Below, one piece after another: positions 48,275 through 56,978 of a DNA stretch of 64,000 nt (its first letter is position 1; the number at the start of each line of letters is the position of its first letter). Position numbers and translations under genes: made by a program. The notes beneath the pieces are model-generated. The model worked only from the letters and a program-made list of their open reading frames with translations, ran no database searches and was not told the DNA's origin. Source of the DNA: Maricaulis virginensis. Lineage in GTDB: Bacteria > Pseudomonadota > Alphaproteobacteria > Caulobacterales > Maricaulaceae. The DNA lies in NCBI RefSeq assembly GCF_027922185.1, contig NZ_BSFE01000002.1, positions 310,001-374,000 of the forward strand, written 5' to 3'.

Positions 48275-49036
48275 ATGCGCGAACCGGTTCGTCTGCTCGC
48301 CGTTCTCGCCGTCCTGATGGGCGGCCTGTTCGGTCTGAAAGCCCTGTCGGTCGCCAATGGCGCCGCCGACTGGTGGGAAGCCCATGCCGCCACCCTGATC
48401 GCCGAAGAGACGGCGCCGCAGGAAAGCGGTGACGGCCATGACGCGCCTGCCGATGCGGAGGCCGCACATGATGCCGAAGAGGGCGAGCATGCGGCGGAGA
48501 CGCCGGCCGCATCGCCTGTTCCGGACACGGCGTTCGAGCCGGCCGGTGACGTGTCTGCCGCCTTCGCCGAACGCATTGCCAGCGGCATGCGCACGGCCGA
48601 GGAAGACCGCGTCTTCTATCGCCTGCGCGAACGCTCTGCCGAACTGGATCGCCGCGAACAGGAACTGGAAACCCGCGAAGCCCTGATGCTGGCCATGGAA
48701 CAGCGCGTCGACGGCAAGATCGAGGAGCTCAACACGCTGCGCACGCAGATCATGGAGCTCACCGACAGCCTGTCCGAACGCGAAGGTCAGGACATGCAGG
48801 TGATCGTCGACTGGTATGGCGCCATGGATCCGGGCGATGCCGCCGAGCGGATCGCCAGCCTGGATATGGAAACCCAGATCCAGATCGCCTCGCGGATGTC
48901 GCAGCGCAAATTCGGGCCGATCCTGGCCGAGATGACGCCGGACGCCGCCGCCGCCGTGACCCAGCGCATGGCGACCCGCAGCGACCTGCCCGATACCGTT
49001 GCGGAGCTGGAGGCCCGGCTTGCCGAAGGCGGCTAG
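48275..49036 (+). CDS. MotE-like flagellar protein (MgtE N-domain-like)
   Basis: 253 residues. An N-terminal membrane helix (VRLLAVLAVLMGGLFGLKAL), an acidic Ala/His/Glu-rich stretch (about 45-90), a coiled coil (RLRERSAELDRREQELETREALMLAMEQRVDGKIEELNTLRTQIMEL) and a C-terminal MgtE-N/FliG-like domain (VIVDWYGAMDPGDAAERIASLDMETQIQIASRMSQRKFGPILAEM). This is the architecture of MotE, a periplasmic chaperone of MotC in rhizobia. It lies 3 bases after the preceding gene. Confidence 0.75.
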   Translation: MREPVRLLAVLAVLMGGLFGLKALSVANGAADWWEAHAATLIAEETAPQESGDGHDAPADAEAAHDAEEGEHAAETPAASPVPDTAFEPAGDVSAAFAERIASGMRTAEEDRVFYRLRERSAELDRREQELETREALMLAMEQRVDGKIEELNTLRTQIMELTDSLSEREGQDMQVIVDWYGAMDPGDAAERIASLDMETQIQIASRMSQRKFGPILAEMTPDAAAAVTQRMATRSDLPDTVAELEARLAEGG

Positions 49037-52000
49037 ACATATCGCCTCCCTGACCGGCGGGCTGACCCTCGCCTTGCTCGGTTCGACAGCCCTGGCCCAG
49101 ACGGCCGGGGCGTTTGTCGTCGAGCGCACGGGTGCGGGCGCGCGCATCGTCATTGACTATGACGATGCGATCGCGAATGCGCGCCCGTCTGCCGCTGCTG
49201 ATGTCGAACACACAGTCCTGATCGTCCGCCTGAGCGAACCGCTGGAGGCGGATGTCGCCGGTCTGGCCGACCAGCTTGGCAATCTGGCGGCCCGTGCGCG
49301 TCTTGACCGCGACGGTTCGACCCTGCGTATCGCCCTCAACCAGACCGCCGACGCCCATGTGTCGTCGAGCTATGACCAGGTGGCGATCGATATCGTTCCC
49401 GTCGGCGCGCCGGCGCCTGCACCCATCGTGTCGCCGCGCGAGGCGCGTGAGCGCGAAGAGGCGCGCCTGGCTGCCGAGCGCGCGGCCAATCCGCCCCCCG
49501 TGCCGCTGGTTGACGCACTGCCGGTGCAATACCGCGTCGGGCAGGCGACCGAATACACACGCATCGAGTTTCTCTGGCCTCGCGAGGTCGGTTTCGAACT
49601 CGCGCAGACCGGCAATATCGCGACCATCCGTTTTGACGCCCCGGCCGATATCGAGCTGGGCCGTCTGCGCGGATCGCCGCCGCGCTTCCTGGAAAACGTC
49701 CGCGGCGAACGCGATGTGAATGACTGGGTTCTCACGCTGGACGTGATGGACGGGGTCGAGGTGCGGGCCTGGAATGAGGGCGGACGGGTCGTTGTGGATC
49801 TGCCCGATCCGGATGTGGCCAGCGCGGCCGCCCTGCTGGCCCAGCTCGGCGATCTGTCAGCCGAAACGGGTGGCGAAGCCGAGCCGGAAGAGACCGTACC
49901 GGAAGAGGGGGCCGATACAGTGTCCGTCGCGGATGCTGCAGAGACGCCCGCTCGCGGTCCTGCACAGCTGCAACCGGAACCGGCGTCCGAGCCCCGGCCC
50001 GCAGAAGACGAGCCCGCTGAAGACGAGCCGGTTGCAGACACCCGGTACGTCTCGGCCGACGCCCCGATTGTCGCTGAAGGCGGCGACCCCGTGCCGGCCG
50101 ATGGCCGGGTGCGCGCGAATGTCTCCGAGTTCAACGGCGATCTGCGGGTCGAGTTCGACTGGGCAGCGCCGCTCGGAGCGGCCGTCTTCCGCCGCGGCGA
50201 GGCGGTCTGGATTGTCTTTGACGCTGCTGCCGATATCGACCTGCGCGAGATGGAAATGGCCAATCGCCGCCATGTGCGCGACTACACGGCCGTGCGCGGC
50301 GAGGACTGGTCGGCCGCGCGCATCGCCGTGCCCTCGACCTCGCAGGCCGAGGCACGGATCGAAGGCGCGCGCTGGACGGTGGTGTTCTCCGAACGGATCG
50401 ACTCGCCGCCGCGCCCGATCAATGTCCGCCGCGATGCCCGCCGCACCCGGCCGGGGCGGATCCTGATGGATATCGCCGATCCGCGCGCCATCCGCTGGAT
50501 CGAGGACCCCGTTGTGGGAGACCGGATCGGCGTGGTCACGGCCGGTGCGCCGGTACAGGGCCTGACCGCCCGGCGCGACTTTGTCGGCGGTGCGCTGTTG
50601 CCCAGCGCCCAGGGCGGCGCCGTGGAAGCCATCGCCGAGGATATCGAGATCAGCCTCATCACCTCGGGCGTGGCGATCAGCCGTCCGGAAGGGCTCAACC
50701 TGTCGCCGGCATCGGATGCCGCTGCCGCGGGCGCGGAAAGCTCGGTCCTCGCGAATATTTCCTCGCCGGCTCTGGTCTATTTCGACGCCTGGGATGGCGA
50801 CGGGTATTTCCGCCGCGACTGGAATGCGCGTCTGCGCCGTGCGGCGCTGGAAGAGGGCACGGACGGCAAGGTCGCGCTGGCGCGCTTTCTTCTGGCCAAC
50901 GAGCTCGCACCGGAAGCGCTGGGCATGCTGGACCTTGCGATCCAGCAGGACGCCTCGCTGGCAAACGATCCCCATGTGCGCTCGCTGCAGGGTGTGGCCA
51001 GCTACATGATGGACCGGCTGACGGACGCCCAGACCTATTTCTCGCACCCCGCGCTGGCCGTTGATCCGGCAGCCGATCTGTGGCGTGCGATGACGGCCGT
51101 CGGCGAGGAGCGCTGGGCCGATGCCCGCCGCCGTTTCGCGTCCGGTGACAGCACGATCTATTATTATCCGCCGGTCTGGCAGTCGCGCTTCCAGGTCGCG
51201 CATGCCCGGGCCGCGATGGAATTGCGAGACTATGCGGCCGCCCAGGACCTGCTCTACCGTGCCGAGGCCGGTGAACCGGACGCGCGGACGCGTCGGGAGG
51301 CACAGTACATCCAGGCACGCCTGGCCGAGGCCGACGGCCAGATTGAGCAGGCGATCGCGCTGCTGCAGGATCTGTCGGATTCCGGCGATGCGCAGATGGA
51401 AGCCAAGGCGCTGTCCGACCTTTATCGCCTGCAGCTGGCCGCGGGGCAGATCACCCGCACCGAGGCGATCGACGCGCTGGAAAACCTGCGCTTCCGCTGG
51501 CGTGGCGACACGATCGAACTGGATACGGTGCGTGCGCTGGGCGAGCTCTATGTCAGCGCCGGCGAATATGCGCGCGGGCTGGAAACGATGGACACCGCCC
51601 AGGCGCGTTTCCCGGATACCGAAGCCGGCCGCCGGATCGGTGAAGACATGGATGCGATCTTCCGCCGTCTCTTCCTCGACGGCGAAGCGGATCGTATGGA
51701 TCCGGTCGAATCCGTCGCCATCTTCTACGAATACCAGCACCTCGTGCCGATCGGGGCCGATGGCGACCGCATGGTGCGCCGCCTGGCCGAACGCCTGATC
51801 GCCTTCGACCTGCTCGATCCGGCCTCCGAACTGCTGCAGCACCAGGTGGAATACCGCCTGCGTGAGCCGCTCGCCCGGGCTCGTGTCGCGACCGATCTCG
51901 CGGTCGTCTATCTGATGGACCGGCGCTATGAGGACGCGATCAACGCTTTGCGGACATCCCGCATAGCCGGCCTGTCCGAAGAGCTGCGCAATGAGCGCTA

Positions 52001-52463
52001 TCTGCTCGAAGCCCGTGCCTATTCCGAGCTGGGCCGCCACGAGCAGGCGCTGGAACTGATCGCGTCCGATCGCTCGGCCCCCGCCAACCGGCTGCGTGCC
52101 GATATTGCCTGGACCCAGCGCGACTGGCCGATGGCCGGCCGGCGGCTCGAGGCCCTGCTGGGCAACCGCTTTGCCGATACCGAGCCGCTGGATGCGTCCG
52201 AACAGGCCGATGTCATGCGTGCGGCGATTGCCTATTCGCTGGCCCGCGACACCGAAGCCGCCGTGCGGCTGGGCGAGCGTTATGGCGATGCCATGGCCGG
52301 GACGGAACAGGCCGCAGCGTTCGAGCTGCTGACCGACGAGAGCGCGCCGGCGGGCAATGCCCGCTTCTCCGATCTCGCCACGCGGATCGCCAGCATCGAC
52401 ACGCTGGACGCTTTCATGGAGCCCTTCCGCGACCGCTTCACAAACAGCGGCGGTCCGAGCTAG
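49020..52463 (+). CDS. Large secreted TPR protein of the fliL operon
   Basis: About 1147 residues. The TTG at 49020 has GGAGG seven bases upstream and overlaps the end of the MotE-like gene by 17 bases; a TTG at 48999 is an alternative. A signal peptide (HIASLTGGLTLALLGSTALA|QTA) is followed by about 500 residues of beta-rich sequence with acidic Pro/Glu linker (EPEETVPEEGADTVSVADAAE). TPR-like helical repeats make up the C-terminal half (for example ALARFLLANELAPEALGMLDLAIQQDASL and DAQTYFSHPALAVDPAADLWRAM). Its operon with fliL, fliM and motE-like genes implies a periplasmic motor function. Confidence 0.75.
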   Translation: MPKAARHIASLTGGLTLALLGSTALAQTAGAFVVERTGAGARIVIDYDDAIANARPSAAADVEHTVLIVRLSEPLEADVAGLADQLGNLAARARLDRDGSTLRIALNQTADAHVSSSYDQVAIDIVPVGAPAPAPIVSPREAREREEARLAAERAANPPPVPLVDALPVQYRVGQATEYTRIEFLWPREVGFELAQTGNIATIRFDAPADIELGRLRGSPPRFLENVRGERDVNDWVLTLDVMDGVEVRAWNEGGRVVVDLPDPDVASAAALLAQLGDLSAETGGEAEPEETVPEEGADTVSVADAAETPARGPAQLQPEPASEPRPAEDEPAEDEPVADTRYVSADAPIVAEGGDPVPADGRVRANVSEFNGDLRVEFDWAAPLGAAVFRRGEAVWIVFDAAADIDLREMEMANRRHVRDYTAVRGEDWSAARIAVPSTSQAEARIEGARWTVVFSERIDSPPRPINVRRDARRTRPGRILMDIADPRAIRWIEDPVVGDRIGVVTAGAPVQGLTARRDFVGGALLPSAQGGAVEAIAEDIEISLITSGVAISRPEGLNLSPASDAAAAGAESSVLANISSPALVYFDAWDGDGYFRRDWNARLRRAALEEGTDGKVALARFLLANELAPEALGMLDLAIQQDASLANDPHVRSLQGVASYMMDRLTDAQTYFSHPALAVDPAADLWRAMTAVGEERWADARRRFASGDSTIYYYPPVWQSRFQVAHARAAMELRDYAAAQDLLYRAEAGEPDARTRREAQYIQARLAEADGQIEQAIALLQDLSDSGDAQMEAKALSDLYRLQLAAGQITRTEAIDALENLRFRWRGDTIELDTVRALGELYVSAGEYARGLETMDTAQARFPDTEAGRRIGEDMDAIFRRLFLDGEADRMDPVESVAIFYEYQHLVPIGADGDRMVRRLAERLIAFDLLDPASELLQHQVEYRLREPLARARVATDLAVVYLMDRRYEDAINALRTSRIAGLSEELRNERYLLEARAYSELGRHEQALELIASDRSAPANRLRADIAWTQRDWPMAGRRLEALLGNRFADTEPLDASEQADVMRAAIAYSLARDTEAAVRLGERYGDAMAGTEQAAAFELLTDESAPAGNARFSDLATRIASIDTLDAFMEPFRDRFTNSGGPS

Positions 52464-52563
52464 GGCTGTTGCTCCGGCTGCGCTGACATATCTCTCATCG
52501 GAACGACACTGGCCTGCGCGGACGAGCCGCGGAGCGTGATGCGTCGTGGGCGACCGGCTCGGG

Positions 52564-53319
52564 TCAGCCCCCGCCTATCGTCCCGAAACTCTGCATCAGC
52601 GAGCCGGTGACGAGGCGCCAGCCGTCGATCAGGACGAAGAAGATCAGCTTGAAGGGCAGGGAGATCACGATCGGCGGCAGCATCATCATACCCATCGACA
52701 TGAGGATGGAGGAGACGACGAGGTCGATGATCAGGAAGGGAATGAAGAGCAGGAAGCCGATCTCGAAGGCGCGGCGCAGTTCTGAGATCATGAAGGCCGG
52801 CGCGACGATCCAGAATGAGGTCGCTTCCGGCGTGTCGGGCAGGGGCTGTTCCGACATCTCGATGAACAGCGCCAGATCGTCCTCGCGCGTGTGGGCCAGC
52901 ATGAAGGTCTTCAGCGGGCCGGTCGACAGGTCGAAAGCCTCGGTCAGCTCGATCTCGTCTTCCATCAGCGGCTGGATGCCCTGTTCGTAGGACTGGGTGA
53001 AGACCGGCGCCATGATGAAGCCGGTCAGGAAGATGGCCAGCGAGACGAGAACGGCGTTCGGCGGGCTCTGCTGCAGGCCCAGCCCGGTGCGCAGCAGGGA
53101 CAGAACGACGATGATCCGCACAAAGCTGGTCGTCATGATGACGATGGAAGGCGCCAGCGACAGGACGGTGAGCAGGGCGACCAGCTGCAGCACGCGCTCG
53201 GTCAGATCGCCCTCGGTGCCGGTATCGATCGTGATGCTCTGTGCCTCGGCGCCCGCACCCAGAAGGGTGATGATGCCCAGGACGAAGAGCGCGGCGCAGA
53301 ACCAGAAGCCCTTTTTCAT
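52564..53319 (-). CDS. fliP: Flagellar export protein FliP
   Basis: 251 residues. A signal sequence (FCAALFVLGIITLLGAGAEAQS) is followed by LTVLSLAPSIVIMTTSFVRIIVVLSLLRTGLGLQQSPPNAVLVSLAIFLTGF and, near the end, FEIGFLLFIPFLIIDLVVSSILMSMGMMMLPPIVISLPFKLIFFVLIDGWRL. FliP forms the core of the export gate with FliQ and FliR. Its start overlaps the fliO stop by four bases. The 100 bases after the stop are a plain convergent gap. Confidence 0.97.
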   Translation of the reverse strand: MKKGFWFCAALFVLGIITLLGAGAEAQSITIDTGTEGDLTERVLQLVALLTVLSLAPSIVIMTTSFVRIIVVLSLLRTGLGLQQSPPNAVLVSLAIFLTGFIMAPVFTQSYEQGIQPLMEDEIELTEAFDLSTGPLKTFMLAHTREDDLALFIEMSEQPLPDTPEATSFWIVAPAFMISELRRAFEIGFLLFIPFLIIDLVVSSILMSMGMMMLPPIVISLPFKLIFFVLIDGWRLVTGSLMQSFGTIGGG

Positions 53320-53645
53320 GCCGCATCCTCCGTTTCGATGTCGGATGTCCGGGGCGCAGCGGCCGGCCGGCTGGCCAGCACGGTTTCCGCTTCCGCGCCC
53401 AGAAGGACCACATGTTCGGTGTCGTCAGCCTGCACGATGACCACGCGGCGGCGCGGGTCGATCACCAGGGTTTCCTTGAGGTTCAGCCGGCGCTCCATGC
53501 CGGCGCCGAAGCCGCGCAGGCCGGTCATGCCCTGCAGGATCCAGCCGCGGCGCACGGCATAGCCGAACAGGCCGAGCGCGCCGACGAGCACGGCAAGCAC
53601 CGAAACGGCGAAGAAATAGTGGGTCCAGTCGACGATATCGGTCAT
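53316..53645 (-). CDS. fliO: Flagellar biosynthesis protein FliO
   Basis: 109 residues: one membrane helix (HYFFAVSVLAVLVGALGLFGYAV) and a short cytoplasmic domain with RRLNLKETLVIDPRRRVVIVQADDTEHVVLLGAEAETVLASRP, the FliO pattern. It assists FliP assembly. A CtrA box lies about 50 bases upstream, shared with flgB. Confidence 0.88.
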   Translation of the reverse strand: MTDIVDWTHYFFAVSVLAVLVGALGLFGYAVRRGWILQGMTGLRGFGAGMERRLNLKETLVIDPRRRVVIVQADDTEHVVLLGAEAETVLASRPAAAPRTSDIETEDAA

Positions 53646-53691
53646 CGGGCCTTTGCCTCATAAGAGATTACCCGCTTGTCCGGTGATGCGG

Positions 53692-53706
53692 TTAAGTGCG
53701 CGTTAA
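53692..53706 (+). promoter_or_regulatory. CtrA box between fliO and flgB
   Basis: TTAAGTGCGCGTTAA is a perfect TTAA-N7-TTAA site in the 106-base region between the divergent fliO-fliP and flgB-flgC-fliE operons. One further TTAA half-site lies at about 53735. Early, CtrA-dependent start of one or both operons is expected from Caulobacter. Confidence 0.8.
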
Positions 53707-53751
53707 CTGTGACGGCGCACCTTCGTTAACGGTAGAAAAGGGGATTCGCGG

Positions 53752-54192
53752 ATGCGGCCCGACGACGTGTCGGTTCTGGCACTTCTTCGACAGTCGATGA
53801 GCTTCAACACCGAGCGCCAGCGGGTGATCTCGGAGAATGTGGCCAATGCGAACACGCCTGGCTACACCGCGAAGGATCTCGACGAGAGCGAATTCAATCG
53901 CGCGGTACAGCGCCAGATGCGCGGCCACGAGGCCGGCAATGGCCCGTCGCGCGTGCGCATGCTGACCAGCGAGGCCGGGCACATGTCCGGTTCTGCCGGC
54001 GGTTCGGCATCGCGCAATTGGGAAACGACCGACGCGCCGGACTCCGAAACCACGGTCAACGGCAATTCGGTCGTGCTGGAAGAACAGATGGTCCGGGCCC
54101 AGGAAACGCGCATGCAGTACGAGAGCGCGCTGACCCTGTACCAGAAGAGCCTGGGGCTGATCCGCATGGCGATCAAGCCGGCCGGGCGCTAA
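53752..54192 (+). CDS. flgB: Proximal rod protein FlgB
   Basis: 146 residues. SVLALLRQSMSFNTERQRVISENVANANTPGYTAKDLDE is the FlgB N-terminal motif, and VVLEEQMVRAQETRMQYESALTLYQKSLGLIRMAIKP the C-terminal helix. First gene of flgB-flgC-fliE. Confidence 0.96.
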   Translation: MRPDDVSVLALLRQSMSFNTERQRVISENVANANTPGYTAKDLDESEFNRAVQRQMRGHEAGNGPSRVRMLTSEAGHMSGSAGGSASRNWETTDAPDSETTVNGNSVVLEEQMVRAQETRMQYESALTLYQKSLGLIRMAIKPAGR

Positions 54193-54207
54193 GTGAGGAG
54201 CTAGAGG

Positions 54208-54621
54208 ATGAGCGACGCATCTGACGCCATGTCGATCTCTGCAGCCGGCCTTCGGGCCCAGGCAGCGCGCATGCGCATCATCTCGGAGAACCTGGCCAAT
54301 GCCGACTCGACGGCGCGCGAGCCGGGCGGGGATCCCTATCGCCGCCAGATCCCGGTCTTCGAGGCCGAGCTGGATCGCGTGACGGGGCTGAACCATGTCC
54401 GCATGAATGATGTCGCTTACGACCAGACCGAGTTCACGCTGGAATTCGATCCGGGCCATCCGGCCGCGGACGAAGCCGGCTATGTGCGCACCTCCAATGT
54501 CGAGACCCTGGTCGAGATGATGGATATGCGCGAGGCGATGCGCTCCTACGAAGCCAATCTGAACATGATCGAAAACAGCCGGCGCATGCAGGAGCGTACG
54601 CTGGACCTGCTGCGCCGCTAG
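54208..54621 (+). CDS. flgC: Proximal rod protein FlgC
   Basis: 137 residues. MSISAAGLRAQAARMRIISENLANADSTAREPGGDPYRRQIPVFEAELD and AGYVRTSNVETLVEMMDMREAMRSYEANLNMIENSRRMQERTLDLLRR are diagnostic. GAGGAGCTAGAGG region precedes the start, 15 bases after flgB. Confidence 0.96.
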   Translation: MSDASDAMSISAAGLRAQAARMRIISENLANADSTAREPGGDPYRRQIPVFEAELDRVTGLNHVRMNDVAYDQTEFTLEFDPGHPAADEAGYVRTSNVETLVEMMDMREAMRSYEANLNMIENSRRMQERTLDLLRR

Positions 54622-54659
54622 AACTGCGCGCGCCGCTCTCAGAATGAGGAAGTGAGCCC

Positions 54660-54974
54660 ATGGCTGCCGATCTTTCCGCCGTCCAGGCCTATCAGGCTGC
54701 GGTCCGTGCCGCCCAGCAATCGGTGGGTGGCGCCAAGGAAGCCGAAGCGACGCCGTTGCTCGACTTCGGCAATATGGTCTCCTCGGCCATTGCCGATACG
54801 TCCGGTGCCCTGGCCAATGCCGAACAGATGACCGCCGCCGCTGCCGCCGGCGAAGCCGAGCTGCTGGACGTGGTCACGGCCGTGTCCGCCGCCGAGATCT
54901 CGCTGGAGACCGTCGTCGCCGTGCGCGACGAGGTGGTCCGCGCCTATCAGGAAATCCTGCGCATGCCGATCTGA
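54660..54974 (+). CDS. fliE: MS-ring/rod junction protein FliE
   Basis: 104 residues. LLDFGNMVSSAIADTSGALANAEQMTAAAAAGEAELLDVVTAVSAAEISLETVVAVRDEVVRAYQEILRMPI matches the FliE C-terminal half, including the EILRMPI end. GAGGAAG lies before the start. Last gene of the operon, followed by a terminator. Confidence 0.94.
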   Translation: MAADLSAVQAYQAAVRAAQQSVGGAKEAEATPLLDFGNMVSSAIADTSGALANAEQMTAAAAAGEAELLDVVTAVSAAEISLETVVAVRDEVVRAYQEILRMPI

Positions 54975-54996
54975 TTTCGGTTTGTTGCCGCAACAG

Positions 54997-55032
54997 AAAA
55001 AGGCCTCCCGGTTGACCGGGAGGCCTTTTTTG
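54997..55032. terminator. Bidirectional terminator between fliE and the DUF885 genes
   Basis: AGGCCTCCCGGT pairs with ACCGGGAGGCCT over a two-base loop (effectively longer), with AAAA on the left and TTTTTT on the right. It can end transcripts from both convergent operons. Confidence 0.92.
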
Positions 55033-55050
55033 TTCCGATGCCGAAGTGGT

Positions 55051-56967
55051 CTATTCCGCCGCTCGGGTCTCCGCGATCCAGTTGTTCACGCGTTCTTCCA
55101 GCACGGCCAGAGGCATGGCGCCCTGGGTCAGAACGACATCGTGGAAGTCGCGGATGTCATAGGCCTCGCCGAGGGCCTCTTCGGCTACGCCGCGCAGGCG
55201 CAGGATTTCCAGCATGCCGACCTTGTAGGCATTGGCCTGGCCCGGATAGACGATGTAGCGGTCGATGGCATTGCGCACATCGCCTTCCGGATTGGGCGTG
55301 TTTTCCAGCAGGTAGTCGACCGCTTCCTGGCGCGTCCACTGGTGATAGTGCAGGCCGGTATCGACCACGAGGCGGCAGGCCCGCCACAACTCCATCGCCA
55401 GCCGGCCGAAGTCGGAATAGGGGTCGGAATAGAAGCCGAATTCCTTGGGCAGGTATTCGGTGTAGAGCCCCCAGCCTTCGGTATAGGCGGTGTAGCCGCC
55501 AAAGCGCCGGAAGGCCGGCACGCCGTCCAGTTCCTGCATGATGGCCAGCTGCATGTGATGGCCCGGAATGCCCTCGTGATAGGCCAGCGCTTCCATCTGG
55601 TAGGTCGGCATGTCGGCCATGTCGCGCAGATTGGCGTAGTAGACGCCGGGACGCGTGCCGTTCGGGGCCGGGCGCTGGTAGAAGGCCTTGCCGGCCGCGT
55701 TCTCGCGGAAGGGCTCGACGCGGCGTACTTCCAGCTCGGCTTCCGGGAAGGTGTTGAACATCTGCGGCAGCGTCTCGCGCATCGTGTCGATCAGCGCGGT
55801 GGCGTCGGCGAGATAGTCGGCCCGACCTTCATCGGTGTTGGGATAGTAGAACTGCTCGTCGGTGCGCATGAACTCGAAGAAGTCCTGCAGGGAGCCTTCG
55901 AAGCCGACCTCGTCCATGATGGCGCGCATCTCGCCATGGATGCGCTCGACCTCGGCGAGGCCGAGCTGGTGGATCTCTTCGGCCGACAGATCCATCGTCG
56001 TGTAGTTGTTCAGGAGGTAGTTGTAGAACTCGCCGCCGTCGGGGTGTTTCCACACACCGTCATCGTCGGTGGCGATCTCGGCCTGTTCCTCGAACAGGGC
56101 GATGATCCGCTGATACGCGGGTTCGACGACGCTCGTCAGGGCCGCCTCGGCTTCGGCGATCAGGCGGTCCTTCTCGGCCTGGTCGATGTCCAGCGCCTCG
56201 ACCTTGCCACGGAAATCGGCCATCAGCGGGCTGTCCTCGCCGCTGTCATCGAAGGGCGCGCCCGTGATGACATTGCGCGCGGTGGCGATCATCGGCTCGT
56301 AGGTCCAGCGCGGCGTGAGAATGCCCAGCTCGGCCGAGCGGCGCGAATTGGCGATATTCTGGTCGAGATAGTCACCCATGCCTTCCAGCCGTGCGACATA
56401 GGCTTCCGCATCCGAAAGCGTGTCCACCCGGTGATTGTTGATCAGGAAGGTGGGCGTGTTCATGTGCGGGCCCGAGCGCGGCGTGAATGTGTAGCCGTGA
56501 TCGCGCCAGCGCCAGCCGGCTTCGCTTCGCTCGGCATCATATTCGAACAGGCGCCAGGAGAGTTGTGCGCTCTCGTCCAGCGCGTCAAAATCGAAATTCT
56601 CGCGCATATGGGCGAGATTGGCCTGGCCGATCTCATAGCTCTCGGCCTCGAATTCCGGCGAGGCATCGTTCCAGCGTTCGTAATCCGTCTTGCGGCCCAG
56701 ATAGGTCTGGTACATCGGGCTGCGGGCCAGATTCGCCTCGAACACCTCGTCGAACCAGGCGTTCAGGCGCTCGCTTTCGGTTTCGGCGGCATCGGCCGTC
56801 TGCGACGTCTCGCCAGCGGCTTCAGCGTTCGTGGAGCCGGACTCCGGACGGTCGGCGCCGGCTGGCGTCTGTCCTGCGGCGGAATGATCCCCGGCGGGTT
56901 GCGAACAGGCGGCCAGCAGGGCCAGCGCCGACGCCCCGGCCAGCCAGGTCATTGCGGTCTTCGTCAT
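55051..56967 (-). CDS. DUF885 family lipoprotein (copy 1), putative metallohydrolase
   Basis: 638 residues from 56967. The lipobox is LLAAC|SQ. An acidic linker precedes the DUF885 domain with NAWFDEVFEANLARSPMYQTYLG at the start and the putative metal-binding motif EALAYHEGIPGHHMQLA (HEGxPGHH) at about residue 470. The end reads FHDVVLTQGAMPLAVLEERVNNWIAE. DUF885 proteins are thought to be peptidase-like but substrates are unknown. It is the last of three tandem paralogues on this strand. Confidence 0.88.
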   Translation of the reverse strand: MTKTAMTWLAGASALALLAACSQPAGDHSAAGQTPAGADRPESGSTNAEAAGETSQTADAAETESERLNAWFDEVFEANLARSPMYQTYLGRKTDYERWNDASPEFEAESYEIGQANLAHMRENFDFDALDESAQLSWRLFEYDAERSEAGWRWRDHGYTFTPRSGPHMNTPTFLINNHRVDTLSDAEAYVARLEGMGDYLDQNIANSRRSAELGILTPRWTYEPMIATARNVITGAPFDDSGEDSPLMADFRGKVEALDIDQAEKDRLIAEAEAALTSVVEPAYQRIIALFEEQAEIATDDDGVWKHPDGGEFYNYLLNNYTTMDLSAEEIHQLGLAEVERIHGEMRAIMDEVGFEGSLQDFFEFMRTDEQFYYPNTDEGRADYLADATALIDTMRETLPQMFNTFPEAELEVRRVEPFRENAAGKAFYQRPAPNGTRPGVYYANLRDMADMPTYQMEALAYHEGIPGHHMQLAIMQELDGVPAFRRFGGYTAYTEGWGLYTEYLPKEFGFYSDPYSDFGRLAMELWRACRLVVDTGLHYHQWTRQEAVDYLLENTPNPEGDVRNAIDRYIVYPGQANAYKVGMLEILRLRGVAEEALGEAYDIRDFHDVVLTQGAMPLAVLEERVNNWIAETRAAE

Positions 56968-56978
56968 AACTCTTCCCC

